Of a DNA stretch of 64,000 nucleotides, positions 55,765 through 64,000 are shown one piece after another. A program made the translations under genes and the position numbers. The stretch is from Halothiobacillaceae bacterium. GTDB taxonomy: Bacteria > Pseudomonadota > Gammaproteobacteria > Halothiobacillales > Halothiobacillaceae. The notes below the pieces were generated by a model, which was not told the DNA's origin, searched no databases, and saw nothing but the letters and a program-made list of their open reading frames with translations. The stretch lies in assembly GCA_016938615.1 (NCBI GenBank), contig JAFGUH010000023.1, positions 1 through 64,000 of the forward strand. The letters are read 5' to 3'. Each line of letters opens with the position of its first letter. Position 1 is the stretch's first letter.

Positions 55765-58638
55765 TCACGGCAGCTCGCGGTTCGATGTGCCGGGTGGTTT
55801 GCAGCCAAGCAGCGATTGCCATTGCTGCGTCACCACCTCGCGCTCGGTCTCGAATCCCTGGGCATCGACCACCGACCGGCAGCCCATCAAAGCCTGGTGA
55901 TGCCCGGCGTCGCGGAGATTCCGGTAGGCCTGCGTGAGAGCCTCTGCGGCCTGTGCGTCGATCAGCCCCGTCTCTTTGAGCGACTCGAGCTGGCGGATGT
56001 TGTCGGTGAACGCGAGAATCGGCGGGTGGCCGTGCGCGTGGCGTAGAAGCAGATATTGCACCAGGAACTCGATGTCGGTGATACCGCCAATGTCCTTCTT
56101 GAGATGGAACAGTCCCGCCGGGGTCGGGCTCTGGTTCTCGCGCATGCGGCGGCGCATGTTCACCACCGATTCGCGAAGCGCGTCGGTCTCTCGCGGCTGG
56201 GTGAGCGCGTCGTGCCGGATCGTCTCGAAGACCTTGCCGACCCGGGCGGTACCGGCGACGAAGCGCGCGCGGCACATCGCCTGGACCTCCCATACCCAGG
56301 CGTTTTCCGCCTGGTATTGGGCGAAGGCGGTCACCGAGGAGACCAGCAGCCCGCCCACGCCGTCGGGACGCAGTCGCGTGTCGACCTCGTAGAGCACCCC
56401 AGCGGGGGTGCGGATACTCAGGGTGTGGATGATCTTTTGCGCGAGACGGGCGAAGAACAGACTGTTGTCGATCGACTTCTCGCCGTCGGTCACCGCCTCG
56501 CTGTCGGTGGAGTCGTGCAGGAAGACCAGGTCGAGGTCCGAGCCGTAGCCGAGCTCGATCCCGCCAAGCTTGCCGTAGCCGATGATCGCAAGCCCCGGTG
56601 TGAAGGGCTTGCCGTCGGCACCTCGGGCCTGCGGGTGGCCGTAACGGCGCTCGATCTGGGCGTAGGTCCGTTCGTACACCGCTTCAAGAATGACCTCGGC
56701 GATCCAGGTCAATTGGTCTGAGACGCGCATCACCGGCAGAGCCCCGACCACGTCGGCGGCTGCCACCCGCAATGTTGCCAACTGCTTGAAACGGCGAAGC
56801 TCGTCGAGGCTTCGCTCCTCGTCGTTGGGGCACTTGGCCAGCAGCTCGTTGAGCTCGTCTGCCAGTTCCCTCTTGTCGGGGGGGGCGTAGAGGGTCTCCG
56901 GATCGATCAGCTCGTCGAGCAGGATCGGGTGCTGGGTAAGCAGTTCGGCGATCCAGGGGCTGCCGTGCACCAGGCGGACAAGTTGTCGCCGAGCCTGGGG
57001 TTGTTCGATCAGCAAGGCGACGTAGACAGAGCGTCGCAAGATCGCGGCCAGCAGGTCGAGCATGCGCGAGAGCACGGCCACCTGGTCGCGGTATTCGCTA
57101 ATGTCGCGCAACAGGTCGGGCATCAGTTGGTCGAGTCGCTGGGCGACCGTGCCGTTGATGGCGGTGCCTTGCTTGTCTCGCCAAGCCGACAGGAGTCGTT
57201 CGAGCGCGGCGGCGTCCTCGAAGTTGGCGCGTTCTAGGATCGCCACGCGATCGCTGGTTTCTCCCAGCCCGTTCCAGACCCGCTCGAGCGGGTCCTCGTC
57301 ATCGTCGCCGTCGTCTGGCAGGCGCAACACCTGGGAGAAATGACCATGGATGCGCTCGCGGTGTTGGTCGAGCGCGCGGAGGAACGCCCCCCAGTCTTCG
57401 AATCGCATCGCGGTCGCGAGGCGCAACTGGTCGAACTTGTTGTCAGGCAAGGTCTGGGTCTGCTGGTCGTGGAGCATCTGCAGGCGGTTCTCGGCACGCC
57501 GCAAAAAGTGGTAACCCGAGCTCAAGTCGGTGACTGTCTCCTCGTCCAGTTCACCCATCTCGGCGAGGGTTTCCAGGATCGGAATCAGACGTCGCCCCTG
57601 GAGTTCCGGCTCGCGACCGCCTCGCAACAGTTGGAAAAGCTGGCCGATGAACTCGATCTCGCGGATGCCGCCGGGACCGAGCTTGATGTTGTTGTGCATG
57701 GCCGCGTCGGTCATCTCGCGCTCGATCAGGCGTTTCATCTCGCGTAGTTGGCTGAACGCGCCGAAGTCGAGGTAGCGGCGGAAGACGAACGGCCGGAGCA
57801 TGTCCATCAATGTCGAGCCGGCTGCCACGTCGCCGGCGATCACGCGGGCCTTGATCCAGGCGTAGCGTTCCCACTCGCGTCCCTGGGTCGCATAGTAGAG
57901 TTCCAGTCCGTCGAAACTCATCGCCAGCGGCCCCTCGTCGCCATTGGGTCGCAGGCGCATGTCGACGCGGAACACGAAACCGTGCCCTGTCACCTCGTCG
58001 AGCGAGCGAATCAGCCGTTGCCCGAGCCGTATGAAATACTCGGCGTTGCTCAGCGGCTTGCGACCGTCGGTTTCCCCTTCCTCCGCGTAGGCGAAGATCA
58101 GATCGATGTCCGAGGAGTAGTTGAGCTCGTCACCCCCGAGCTTACCCATGCCGACGACGACCAGACCGACGGGATTTCCCAGGTGATCCAGCGGCTGGCC
58201 AAAGCGGGTCTGCAGGTGATGCTCGTGGAAGGCCAGCGCCTCCGCGACACAAAAGTCGGCCAGGCGTGACAGCGAGCGCAGGGTCGCATCGGTGTCGTCG
58301 ACGCCCAACAGGTCGCGCCAGGCGATCAGGATCATTTCTCGCCGTCGAAAGCGGCGCAACTCGCGGTTGAAATCGGCGGCATCCAGCGACAGGCGAGTCG
58401 CTCGTTTTCCGGACAAACCCGCCAGGCGTCGCTCGAGCCCGTCGCCCAGAAAGCCCTCTTCGGAACCGCTCAGTACGTACTCGAGTATGTCCGGCTCGGC
58501 ATTGAGGCTCTGCTGGATGAACGGACTGCATTGCAACACGAAGCGCAGCGAATCGTGGTGGCTCTCGCCATCGCTTGCCTGGGCAACCAGTCGGTCGACC
58601 AGTGCGTCGTCAGGGGTGATTTCGTCGATATCGGACAC
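55765..58638 (-). CDS. glnE: Bifunctional [glutamate-ammonia ligase] adenylyltransferase/deadenylase (start uncertain; GTG proposed)
   Basis: VVGMGKLGGDELNYSSDIDLIFAY...IIGYGKLGGIELGYGSDLDLVFLHD duplicated nucleotidyltransferase motifs. Confidence 0.95.
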   Translation of the reverse strand: MSDIDEITPDDALVDRLVAQASDGESHHDSLRFVLQCSPFIQQSLNAEPDILEYVLSGSEEGFLGDGLERRLAGLSGKRATRLSLDAADFNRELRRFRRREMILIAWRDLLGVDDTDATLRSLSRLADFCVAEALAFHEHHLQTRFGQPLDHLGNPVGLVVVGMGKLGGDELNYSSDIDLIFAYAEEGETDGRKPLSNAEYFIRLGQRLIRSLDEVTGHGFVFRVDMRLRPNGDEGPLAMSFDGLELYYATQGREWERYAWIKARVIAGDVAAGSTLMDMLRPFVFRRYLDFGAFSQLREMKRLIEREMTDAAMHNNIKLGPGGIREIEFIGQLFQLLRGGREPELQGRRLIPILETLAEMGELDEETVTDLSSGYHFLRRAENRLQMLHDQQTQTLPDNKFDQLRLATAMRFEDWGAFLRALDQHRERIHGHFSQVLRLPDDGDDDEDPLERVWNGLGETSDRVAILERANFEDAAALERLLSAWRDKQGTAINGTVAQRLDQLMPDLLRDISEYRDQVAVLSRMLDLLAAILRRSVYVALLIEQPQARRQLVRLVHGSPWIAELLTQHPILLDELIDPETLYAPPDKRELADELNELLAKCPNDEERSLDELRRFKQLATLRVAAADVVGALPVMRVSDQLTWIAEVILEAVYERTYAQIERRYGHPQARGADGKPFTPGLAIIGYGKLGGIELGYGSDLDLVFLHDSTDSEAVTDGEKSIDNSLFFARLAQKIIHTLSIRTPAGVLYEVDTRLRPDGVGGLLVSSVTAFAQYQAENAWVWEVQAMCRARFVAGTARVGKVFETIRHDALTQPRETDALRESVVNMRRRMRENQSPTPAGLFHLKKDIGGITDIEFLVQYLLLRHAHGHPPILAFTDNIRQLESLKETGLIDAQAAEALTQAYRNLRDAGHHQALMGCRSVVDAQGFETEREVVTQQWQSLLGCKPPGTSNRELP

Positions 58639-58756
58639 GGGTTCGTCGGCCTGTTTGTGGGTCTTGTCGATGATACGGCCCTTGATGATACGTCCCGAAG
58701 AGCGGCGTTTGCAGTGACCACCGGGACCTTGGGAGACTCCCTTGGCACGCCAATCG

Positions 58757-58782
58757 AAAAAACCCCGGCCGAGCGGCCGGGG
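58757..58782 (-). terminator. Rho-independent terminator downstream of DsrE-like gene
   Basis: Minus strand CCCCGGCCGCTCGGCCGGGGTTTTTT. Confidence 0.88.
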
Positions 58783-58822
58783 TCTGAAGTTGTCGCGAGG
58801 TCGCTCTTTCAGTCGGACCAGC

Positions 58823-59299
58823 TTACGGTCGGACCAGGATATAACCGGCTTCCACCAGGTCGAGGATCCGAGCGATGCCGGCCTCGACCGGCTGGGCCGC
58901 CGGGTTGAGCTTGGGTTCGTGGCCCAGTTTGCGGGTGGCCGCGGCGATCGAGTTCTTGCAGGCGGAGAAACGCACGCCTTGCTGCGACAGTGACTGGATG
59001 CGTTCGGCATGCGGGTTCTTTTCGAACATCATGCTGATGCCCGGGCCAAACGCGACCACCTCGACGTCGATCTGGTCCGGGCCGCCTCGGGCCGTGAGAA
59101 CGTTGCTGGCGACGTTGAGTACCAGGTTCTGGCGTTGCAGGTCGGCCTCCGTGATCTGGAGGACCAGGTGTTCTTGGGCAAGCGTGTTGCCGCCGACGGC
59201 CTCGATAGCCTTCTGGTCTGCCGCCTGGGCGGGGCCTGCGAGGGTGAGTGCCATGCCCAGCAACAGCGCGGCGGAACGAAGGGCGGTATGAACGGTCAT
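58823..59299 (-). CDS. Exported DsrE/F-like family protein
   Basis: Signal peptide; LVLNVASNVL...IDVEVVAFGPGISMMFE...VRFSACKNSI. Confidence 0.75.
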   Translation of the reverse strand: MTVHTALRSAALLLGMALTLAGPAQAADQKAIEAVGGNTLAQEHLVLQITEADLQRQNLVLNVASNVLTARGGPDQIDVEVVAFGPGISMMFEKNPHAERIQSLSQQGVRFSACKNSIAAATRKLGHEPKLNPAAQPVEAGIARILDLVEAGYILVRP

Positions 59300-59732
59300 G
59301 GGAACGACTCCTGGGTTGATTCGGTTCGGGGGTCGGTTGGATGGTCCGAAGGCTGTGATTGTCATTTTCTCTGCGCGACTCGCCCCGAGTTAGAGCATAC
59401 GCCGGATCGTGCGTTTTTGCCGCCTGGTGCCGTGAACTGTTGCGTTGATTGCGGGTCGACGACCAGCGTCGCCCGGACGGTCGGCGAGCCTGGTTCGACG
59501 AACGATGGACAGCCCTCGTGAGCGCGCAGGATCCTAGGCCCGATGACCCGGCCAAGCTATTGACCAGACGCTATTTTTTAGCGAACATACCGGTTTTCGA
59601 CGCTCGGGCCTTCCGCCGGTCCCCATCCATCTCGTGCCGTCCGGACAGGGCGCGAGGCAAGCTGGGCGGCCCGTCGACCCAATCAATCGGCCGCGGGGCT
59701 CGCTTCCCCTTGGCGCAGTCGTTGTTGCTGAC

Positions 59733-60590
59733 ATGACGTTATTCAAACAGCTGATGAAAAACCGGCGGGGACGCGACTTTATCGTCGGCGACTTGCATGG
59801 CAGCCGCGGGTTGCTGGAAAAGATCCTCGACAAGCACGGGTTTGCCCCGGAGCGTGACCGCGTCATTGCCGTCGGCGATTTGGTCGATTTCGGTGAGGCA
59901 TCGCTCGACACCCTGCGTCTGCTGGGTGAATCGTGGTTCTTCTCGGTGGCCGGCAACCACGAGCGGGTCCTTGCCGATCACCGTATCGTTTTGGCGGAAC
60001 GCACCCTCGGCGACGCCCAGCGCCGGGACCTCGAGGCGATGGGGGCCGGCTGGCTTCTCTCCGCCTACGACAAGCTCAACGACGACAAGTGGGATGACCT
60101 GATTACCGAGGTGATGAACCTGATCGGTCAGATGCCCCTCATGATCCAAGTGGGCAACGGGCCGTCGGCTGTCGGGGTCGTTCACGCGGAATTGCCGCTA
60201 TGGGATTGGGACCAGAACGTCGCCCGCCTCGAACGGGTCAAGAAGCTTGGCTACTGGACGAACCCCGGCGCCGACGCGTCCTTCGATCCCTTGCTGTGGG
60301 GCCGCAGTCAACTCAACGAGGTGCTGGGCGGCGGGCAGCCGGAGCGCAGCGTGGCAGGTATCGACTGGGTCATCGCCGGGCACACCGTCACCGACCGGCC
60401 GGTGCGCGACGGCAATCGCCTCTGGATCGACTGCGGCGGCTGGGAGAGGCGGCCCGGGCGCGGACTCGTGCTGGTCGAGGTTGGTGACACCCTGACGGTC
60501 AGCTCGCATTACCACGACCCGAGTGTGCGCACCCAGCGATTCGTTCGGCGTGGCCATCACACGCACACCGTGCTCAGCGCGACCGGGTGA
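59733..60590 (+). CDS. Calcineurin-like metallophosphatase (PrpA/ApaH-like)
   Basis: FIVGDLHGSRGLL, VGDLVDFG, GNHE, GHT motifs. Confidence 0.9.
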   Translation: MTLFKQLMKNRRGRDFIVGDLHGSRGLLEKILDKHGFAPERDRVIAVGDLVDFGEASLDTLRLLGESWFFSVAGNHERVLADHRIVLAERTLGDAQRRDLEAMGAGWLLSAYDKLNDDKWDDLITEVMNLIGQMPLMIQVGNGPSAVGVVHAELPLWDWDQNVARLERVKKLGYWTNPGADASFDPLLWGRSQLNEVLGGGQPERSVAGIDWVIAGHTVTDRPVRDGNRLWIDCGGWERRPGRGLVLVEVGDTLTVSSHYHDPSVRTQRFVRRGHHTHTVLSATG

Positions 60591-60778
60591 GCCGGGTGGA
60601 AGATCTCGATCGTTTTCCCTGGCAGGAATTGCGGGCCCTGGTCGACGCGGCCCGTGCCGAACTCGAACGGCGTGAAAGCACGCCACTCGACCTGGATACG
60701 GCCTGGAAGTCGCTGGAGCTAGACTTAAAGCGCCATCATCGCCGCAAGGACGAGGATCGCTTCAATCCGTTTGCCTGA
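60587..60778 (+). CDS. Small hypothetical protein overlapping metallophosphatase stop
   Basis: 63-aa ORF with 4-bp overlap suggesting translational coupling. Confidence 0.5.
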   Translation: MSRVEDLDRFPWQELRALVDAARAELERRESTPLDLDTAWKSLELDLKRHHRRKDEDRFNPFA

Positions 60779-60803
60779 CTCGGGCAAGCGTATACCGCCC
60801 GTG

Positions 60804-60834
60804 AAAAAGGCCCCTCGATTTCGAGGGGCCTTTT
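60804..60834. terminator. Bidirectional rho-independent terminator
   Basis: AAAAAGGCCCCTCGATTTCGAGGGGCCTTTT between convergent genes. Confidence 0.9.
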
Positions 60835-60874
60835 CGTGTCCGTGCCCTGCCCACTTCGCCGGGCCGAGCTGACC

Positions 60875-62437
60875 TCAGTGCCGGAAGTGGCGCATACCGG
60901 TGAACACCATGGCGATGCCATGCTCGTCGGCCGCGTCGATCACCTCCTGGTCGCGCATCGAACCGCCCGGCTGGATCACGGCCTTGATGCCCGCCTGGGC
61001 GGCGGCGTCGATGCCGTCGCGGAACGGGAAGAAGGCATCCGAGGCCATCACCGAGCCCTCGACCGGCAGGCCGGCATCGGCGGCCTTGATACCGGCGATG
61101 CGCGCCGAGTAGACGCGGCTCATCTGGCCGGCGCCGACGCCGATGGTTTGCTGGCCGCTGGCGTAGACGATGGCGTTCGACTTGACGAACTTGGCCACCT
61201 GCCAGGCGAACAGCAGATCACGGATCTCCGCCTCGTCCGGCGAGCGCTTGGTGACGATCTTCAGGTCCTTCTCGCCGACCACGCCGTGGTCGAAGTCCTG
61301 TACCAGCAGCCCGCCGCCGATACGCTTGAAGTCCATGCCCGGCGCCGGCTTGACCGACCAGTCGTCGATCGCCAGTGCGCGCACGTTCGGCTTGGCGGCC
61401 AGCTCGGAGGCGGCATCCGAGCCGATCTCCGGGGCAATGATCACCTCGACGAACTGGCGCTCGACAATGCTGCGGGCCGTATGCGCATCCAGTGGCCGGT
61501 TGAAGGCGATGATGCCGCCGAAGGCCGAGGTCGGGTCCGTGGCGAAGGCGCGCTCGTAGGCGGTGGTGATGTCGTCGCTGGTGGCCACGCCGCAGGGATT
61601 GGCGTGCTTGACGATCACGCAGGCCGGTTGGTCGAATTGCTTGACGCACTCGAGCGCGGCGTCGGCATCGGCGAGGTTGTTGAAAGACAAGGGCTTGCCC
61701 TGGACGATGCGGGCGCGGGCAAGCGTGCCCGGCGCGGCATCCGGCTCGACGTAGAACGCCGCGTTCTGGTGCGGGTTCTCGCCATAGCGCAGGTCCATCG
61801 ACTTGTTCAGCGGCAGGTGCCAGGTCGGGGCGAACTCGCTATCGCTGAACTGGCGGCCCAGGTAGTCGGCGATCATGCCGTCGTACTGGGCGGTGTGGCT
61901 GAAGGCCGCCCCGGCCAGGCGCTGGCGGGTGGCCATGGAGACGCCCTCGCCGTTGATCTCTTCAAGCACGACCTCGTAGTCGGCCGGATTGACCACGATC
62001 GCCACGTCGTTGTGGTTCTTGGCCGCGGCGCGGACCATCGCTGGCCCGCCGATGTCGATGTTCTCGATCGCCGTGGGCAGGTCGCAGTCCGGGTCGGCCA
62101 CGGTGCGGGCGAAGGGATAGAGGTTGACTACCACCAGATCGATCGGGGTGATGCCGTGGGTGGCCATCACCTCGTCGTCGGTGCCGCGGCGGCCGAGGAT
62201 GCCGCCGTGGATCAGCGGATTGAGCGTCTTGACCCGGCCGGCCATGATTTCCGGAAAGCCGGTCACGTCGCTGACCTCACGCACGGGCACGTCGTTCTCG
62301 CGCAGCAGGCGGGCCGTCCCGCCGGTGGACAGCAGTTCCACGCCGGCGGCGTGCAGGCCCTGGGCCAGGCCCAGGATTCCGGTCTTGTCGGAAACGCTCA
62401 GCAGGGCGCGGCGCGGCTTGACGGCATGATGGCTCAT
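60875..62437 (-). CDS. purH: Bifunctional AICAR formyltransferase/IMP cyclohydrolase
   Basis: [37 protein letters not shown]. Confidence 0.98.
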   Translation of the reverse strand: MSHHAVKPRRALLSVSDKTGILGLAQGLHAAGVELLSTGGTARLLRENDVPVREVSDVTGFPEIMAGRVKTLNPLIHGGILGRRGTDDEVMATHGITPIDLVVVNLYPFARTVADPDCDLPTAIENIDIGGPAMVRAAAKNHNDVAIVVNPADYEVVLEEINGEGVSMATRQRLAGAAFSHTAQYDGMIADYLGRQFSDSEFAPTWHLPLNKSMDLRYGENPHQNAAFYVEPDAAPGTLARARIVQGKPLSFNNLADADAALECVKQFDQPACVIVKHANPCGVATSDDITTAYERAFATDPTSAFGGIIAFNRPLDAHTARSIVERQFVEVIIAPEIGSDAASELAAKPNVRALAIDDWSVKPAPGMDFKRIGGGLLVQDFDHGVVGEKDLKIVTKRSPDEAEIRDLLFAWQVAKFVKSNAIVYASGQQTIGVGAGQMSRVYSARIAGIKAADAGLPVEGSVMASDAFFPFRDGIDAAAQAGIKAVIQPGGSMRDQEVIDAADEHGIAMVFTGMRHFRH

Positions 62438-62609
62438 GGGAAATCCGGTGTATCAGCGGTGAATGGGCGTCAGGAAAGCGCGCATTGTAACCGCTTGCCG
62501 GGGCGATGTTGAGACCGCCCCAGGGAGAGCCCGAGGGAACCGCCCGAGGAGTCGCCGACGGGATCGCCACGGGATCGCCACGGGACCACTCTGGCGCTGG
62601 CGCATCCGC

Positions 62610-63479
62610 TCAGTGCGCGGTATCGCTGCGGCCGGGTTCGCGGACCACGCTTTCGAACAGGGCGGAGTAGTCGTGGTTGCCGTGACCGGCATAGACGCCC
62701 TCCTCCAGGACGTGCTGCAGCCCGATCAACAGGTGCGTGTCGATGCCCTGGCTGCCGGCACTCTGCGTGAACAGGCGGATGTCCTTGAGCAGGTGCTTCA
62801 ATGGAAAATTGGCCTGCTCGAAGGAGTGCTCGAGCATGTTGTCGAGCTTCTTGTCGAAGGTAGGCGCGTACAGGGCCGATTCGCGCAGCGTGGCCATGAA
62901 CTTCTCGACGTCGACGCCCTCGCGTTGCACCAGTCCGAGGCTCATGGAGAAGGCGGCGGTCAATGACCCGATCAGCTGGTTGAAGGCGAGCTTGGCGCCG
63001 GCCCCGCTGCGAATCGCGCCGAAGTGGGTCGGCGTGCCCAGTGCACGCAATCGATCGTCGAGCCGGACCGCCAAGGCCTCCGACCCGCCCAGCAGCAGTT
63101 GCAGGGTGCCGGTCGTCGCCTGGGGGATGGAGCCGAGCACCGGGGCCTCGAGGTACTCGCCGCCGAGCGCCTCGACGCGACGGGCGATTTCGGCTGACTC
63201 GGCCGGGGCGATGGTGGAGCTGTTGATCACGACGTGATCGCGGATGCCGGTCTCGCCCAGCGAGTCGATCACCTCGCGGCAGGCCGGAAAGTCGCTGATC
63301 ATCAACCAGAGGGTGCCCGCCCGCTCGGCCGTCTCCCCGAGGTTGTCGAGGGTCTCGATGCCCTCGACGTCGCGCGGGTGACGATTGTAGCCGATGACCG
63401 GCAGACCGCATTCTGCCAGCCGTCGAGCCATCGCGCTGCCCATCAGGCCCAGGCCGATCACTCCGATGGTCGTGTTCAT
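62610..63479 (-). CDS. NAD(P)-dependent oxidoreductase, 3-hydroxyisobutyrate dehydrogenase family
   Basis: IGVIGLGLMGSAMARRLAECGLPVIGYNR Rossmann motif. Confidence 0.9.
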   Translation of the reverse strand: MNTTIGVIGLGLMGSAMARRLAECGLPVIGYNRHPRDVEGIETLDNLGETAERAGTLWLMISDFPACREVIDSLGETGIRDHVVINSSTIAPAESAEIARRVEALGGEYLEAPVLGSIPQATTGTLQLLLGGSEALAVRLDDRLRALGTPTHFGAIRSGAGAKLAFNQLIGSLTAAFSMSLGLVQREGVDVEKFMATLRESALYAPTFDKKLDNMLEHSFEQANFPLKHLLKDIRLFTQSAGSQGIDTHLLIGLQHVLEEGVYAGHGNHDYSALFESVVREPGRSDTAH

Positions 63480-63771
63480 GGTGGCGCCCTCTTCGATGTT
63501 CGTCTGCGGTGGTTCTCGCCGCCGCCATCACTAGGGCACGTTCCATCGTCGGGTGGATTGCGGCGGGTATGGGGTTATGCTTCGTCCAACGGTAGCCGAC
63601 CCCCCTGCGGCTGTGGGCGGCTGTGGCCCGAGCGGGCCGAGCAACGGTGCGTTCGGCCCCGTTCCAGTCGGGCTCACAGAGGCTAGCAGAACCGCGGCGT
63701 GGTTGCCCGGCGGTGTCGCCCAACGTAGCCGCTTGGGGGTCGCGATTCATACCAACGCACGAGGAGCCCCG

Positions 63772-64000
63772 ATGAGGCAGGATCTCGACAGACATTGGCG
63801 TAGATGGCTCAACCCCGGACGGCGTCGTCCCGGCAGCGGTCTGAGCGGCCAGCACGATCAGCCCCGGACCGCGATCGAGCGCGACTATGACCGGGTGCTC
63901 TTCTCCACGCCAGTGCGGCGCATGGCCGACAAGACCCAGGTCTTTCCGCTCGATCGCTCCGACAGCGTGCGCACCCGCCTGACCCATTCCCACGAAGTGG
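63772..64000 (+). CDS. dGTP triphosphohydrolase-like HD protein (5' part, truncated by window end)
   Basis: ...ERDYDRVLFSTPVRRMADKTQVFPLDRSDSVRTRLTHSHEV. Confidence 0.85.
   Translation, partial: MRQDLDRHWRRWLNPGRRRPGSGLSGQHDQPRTAIERDYDRVLFSTPVRRMADKTQVFPLDRSDSVRTRLTHSHEV

Overview
This is a ~64 kb high-GC gammaproteobacterial chromosomal segment spanning the replication-origin neighbourhood. Taxonomy is inferred only from gene content and synteny. From left to right: the start of an ATP synthase operon (atpA partial to atpI, minus strand); parB-parA-rsmG-mnmG; thiI; speE; a membrane cold-shock-domain protein; oxyR; trxA-rho; a CRP/FNR regulator divergent from a cytochrome c'-like gene pair whose second member is frameshifted; a peroxiredoxin; mntH; purD; trmL-trmO; gpsA-secB-thioredoxin-grx-rhodanese; DUF2892 and a BigR/SqrR-like ArsR gene; envC-ctpA; a DJ-1 protein; a YigZ-family protein; a porin-glnK-amtB operon; ubiK; comM; cmoB/cmoA; mnmH-selD; EAL and GNAT proteins; mnmE-yidC-yidD-rnpA-rpmH; dnaA-dnaN-recF-gyrB; lemA plus a GIDE/EF-hand protein; xth; glnE; a DsrE-like protein; a metallophosphatase; purH; an NAD(P)-dependent dehydrogenase; and a partial dGTPase-like gene. 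Most of it is core genome. The least explained material is a family of ~95-280 bp intergenic elements at 24-35 kb. They share CTCTGCACGAATGCC-type termini, and two begin exactly at the stop codons of arsR and comM. A separate 165 bp inverted-repeat element is also present. Other points of interest are a class II-spaced FNR-type promoter, an 18-bp perfect palindrome upstream of mntH, a sigma54-type promoter ahead of porin-glnK-amtB, two parS-like sites about 4.5 kb either side of the putative oriC, and a 13-G tract upstream of gyrB. I found no CRISPR array, rRNA, convincing tRNA, prophage or recognisable defence system. All calls come from reading sequence and the ORF translations; no searches were run.
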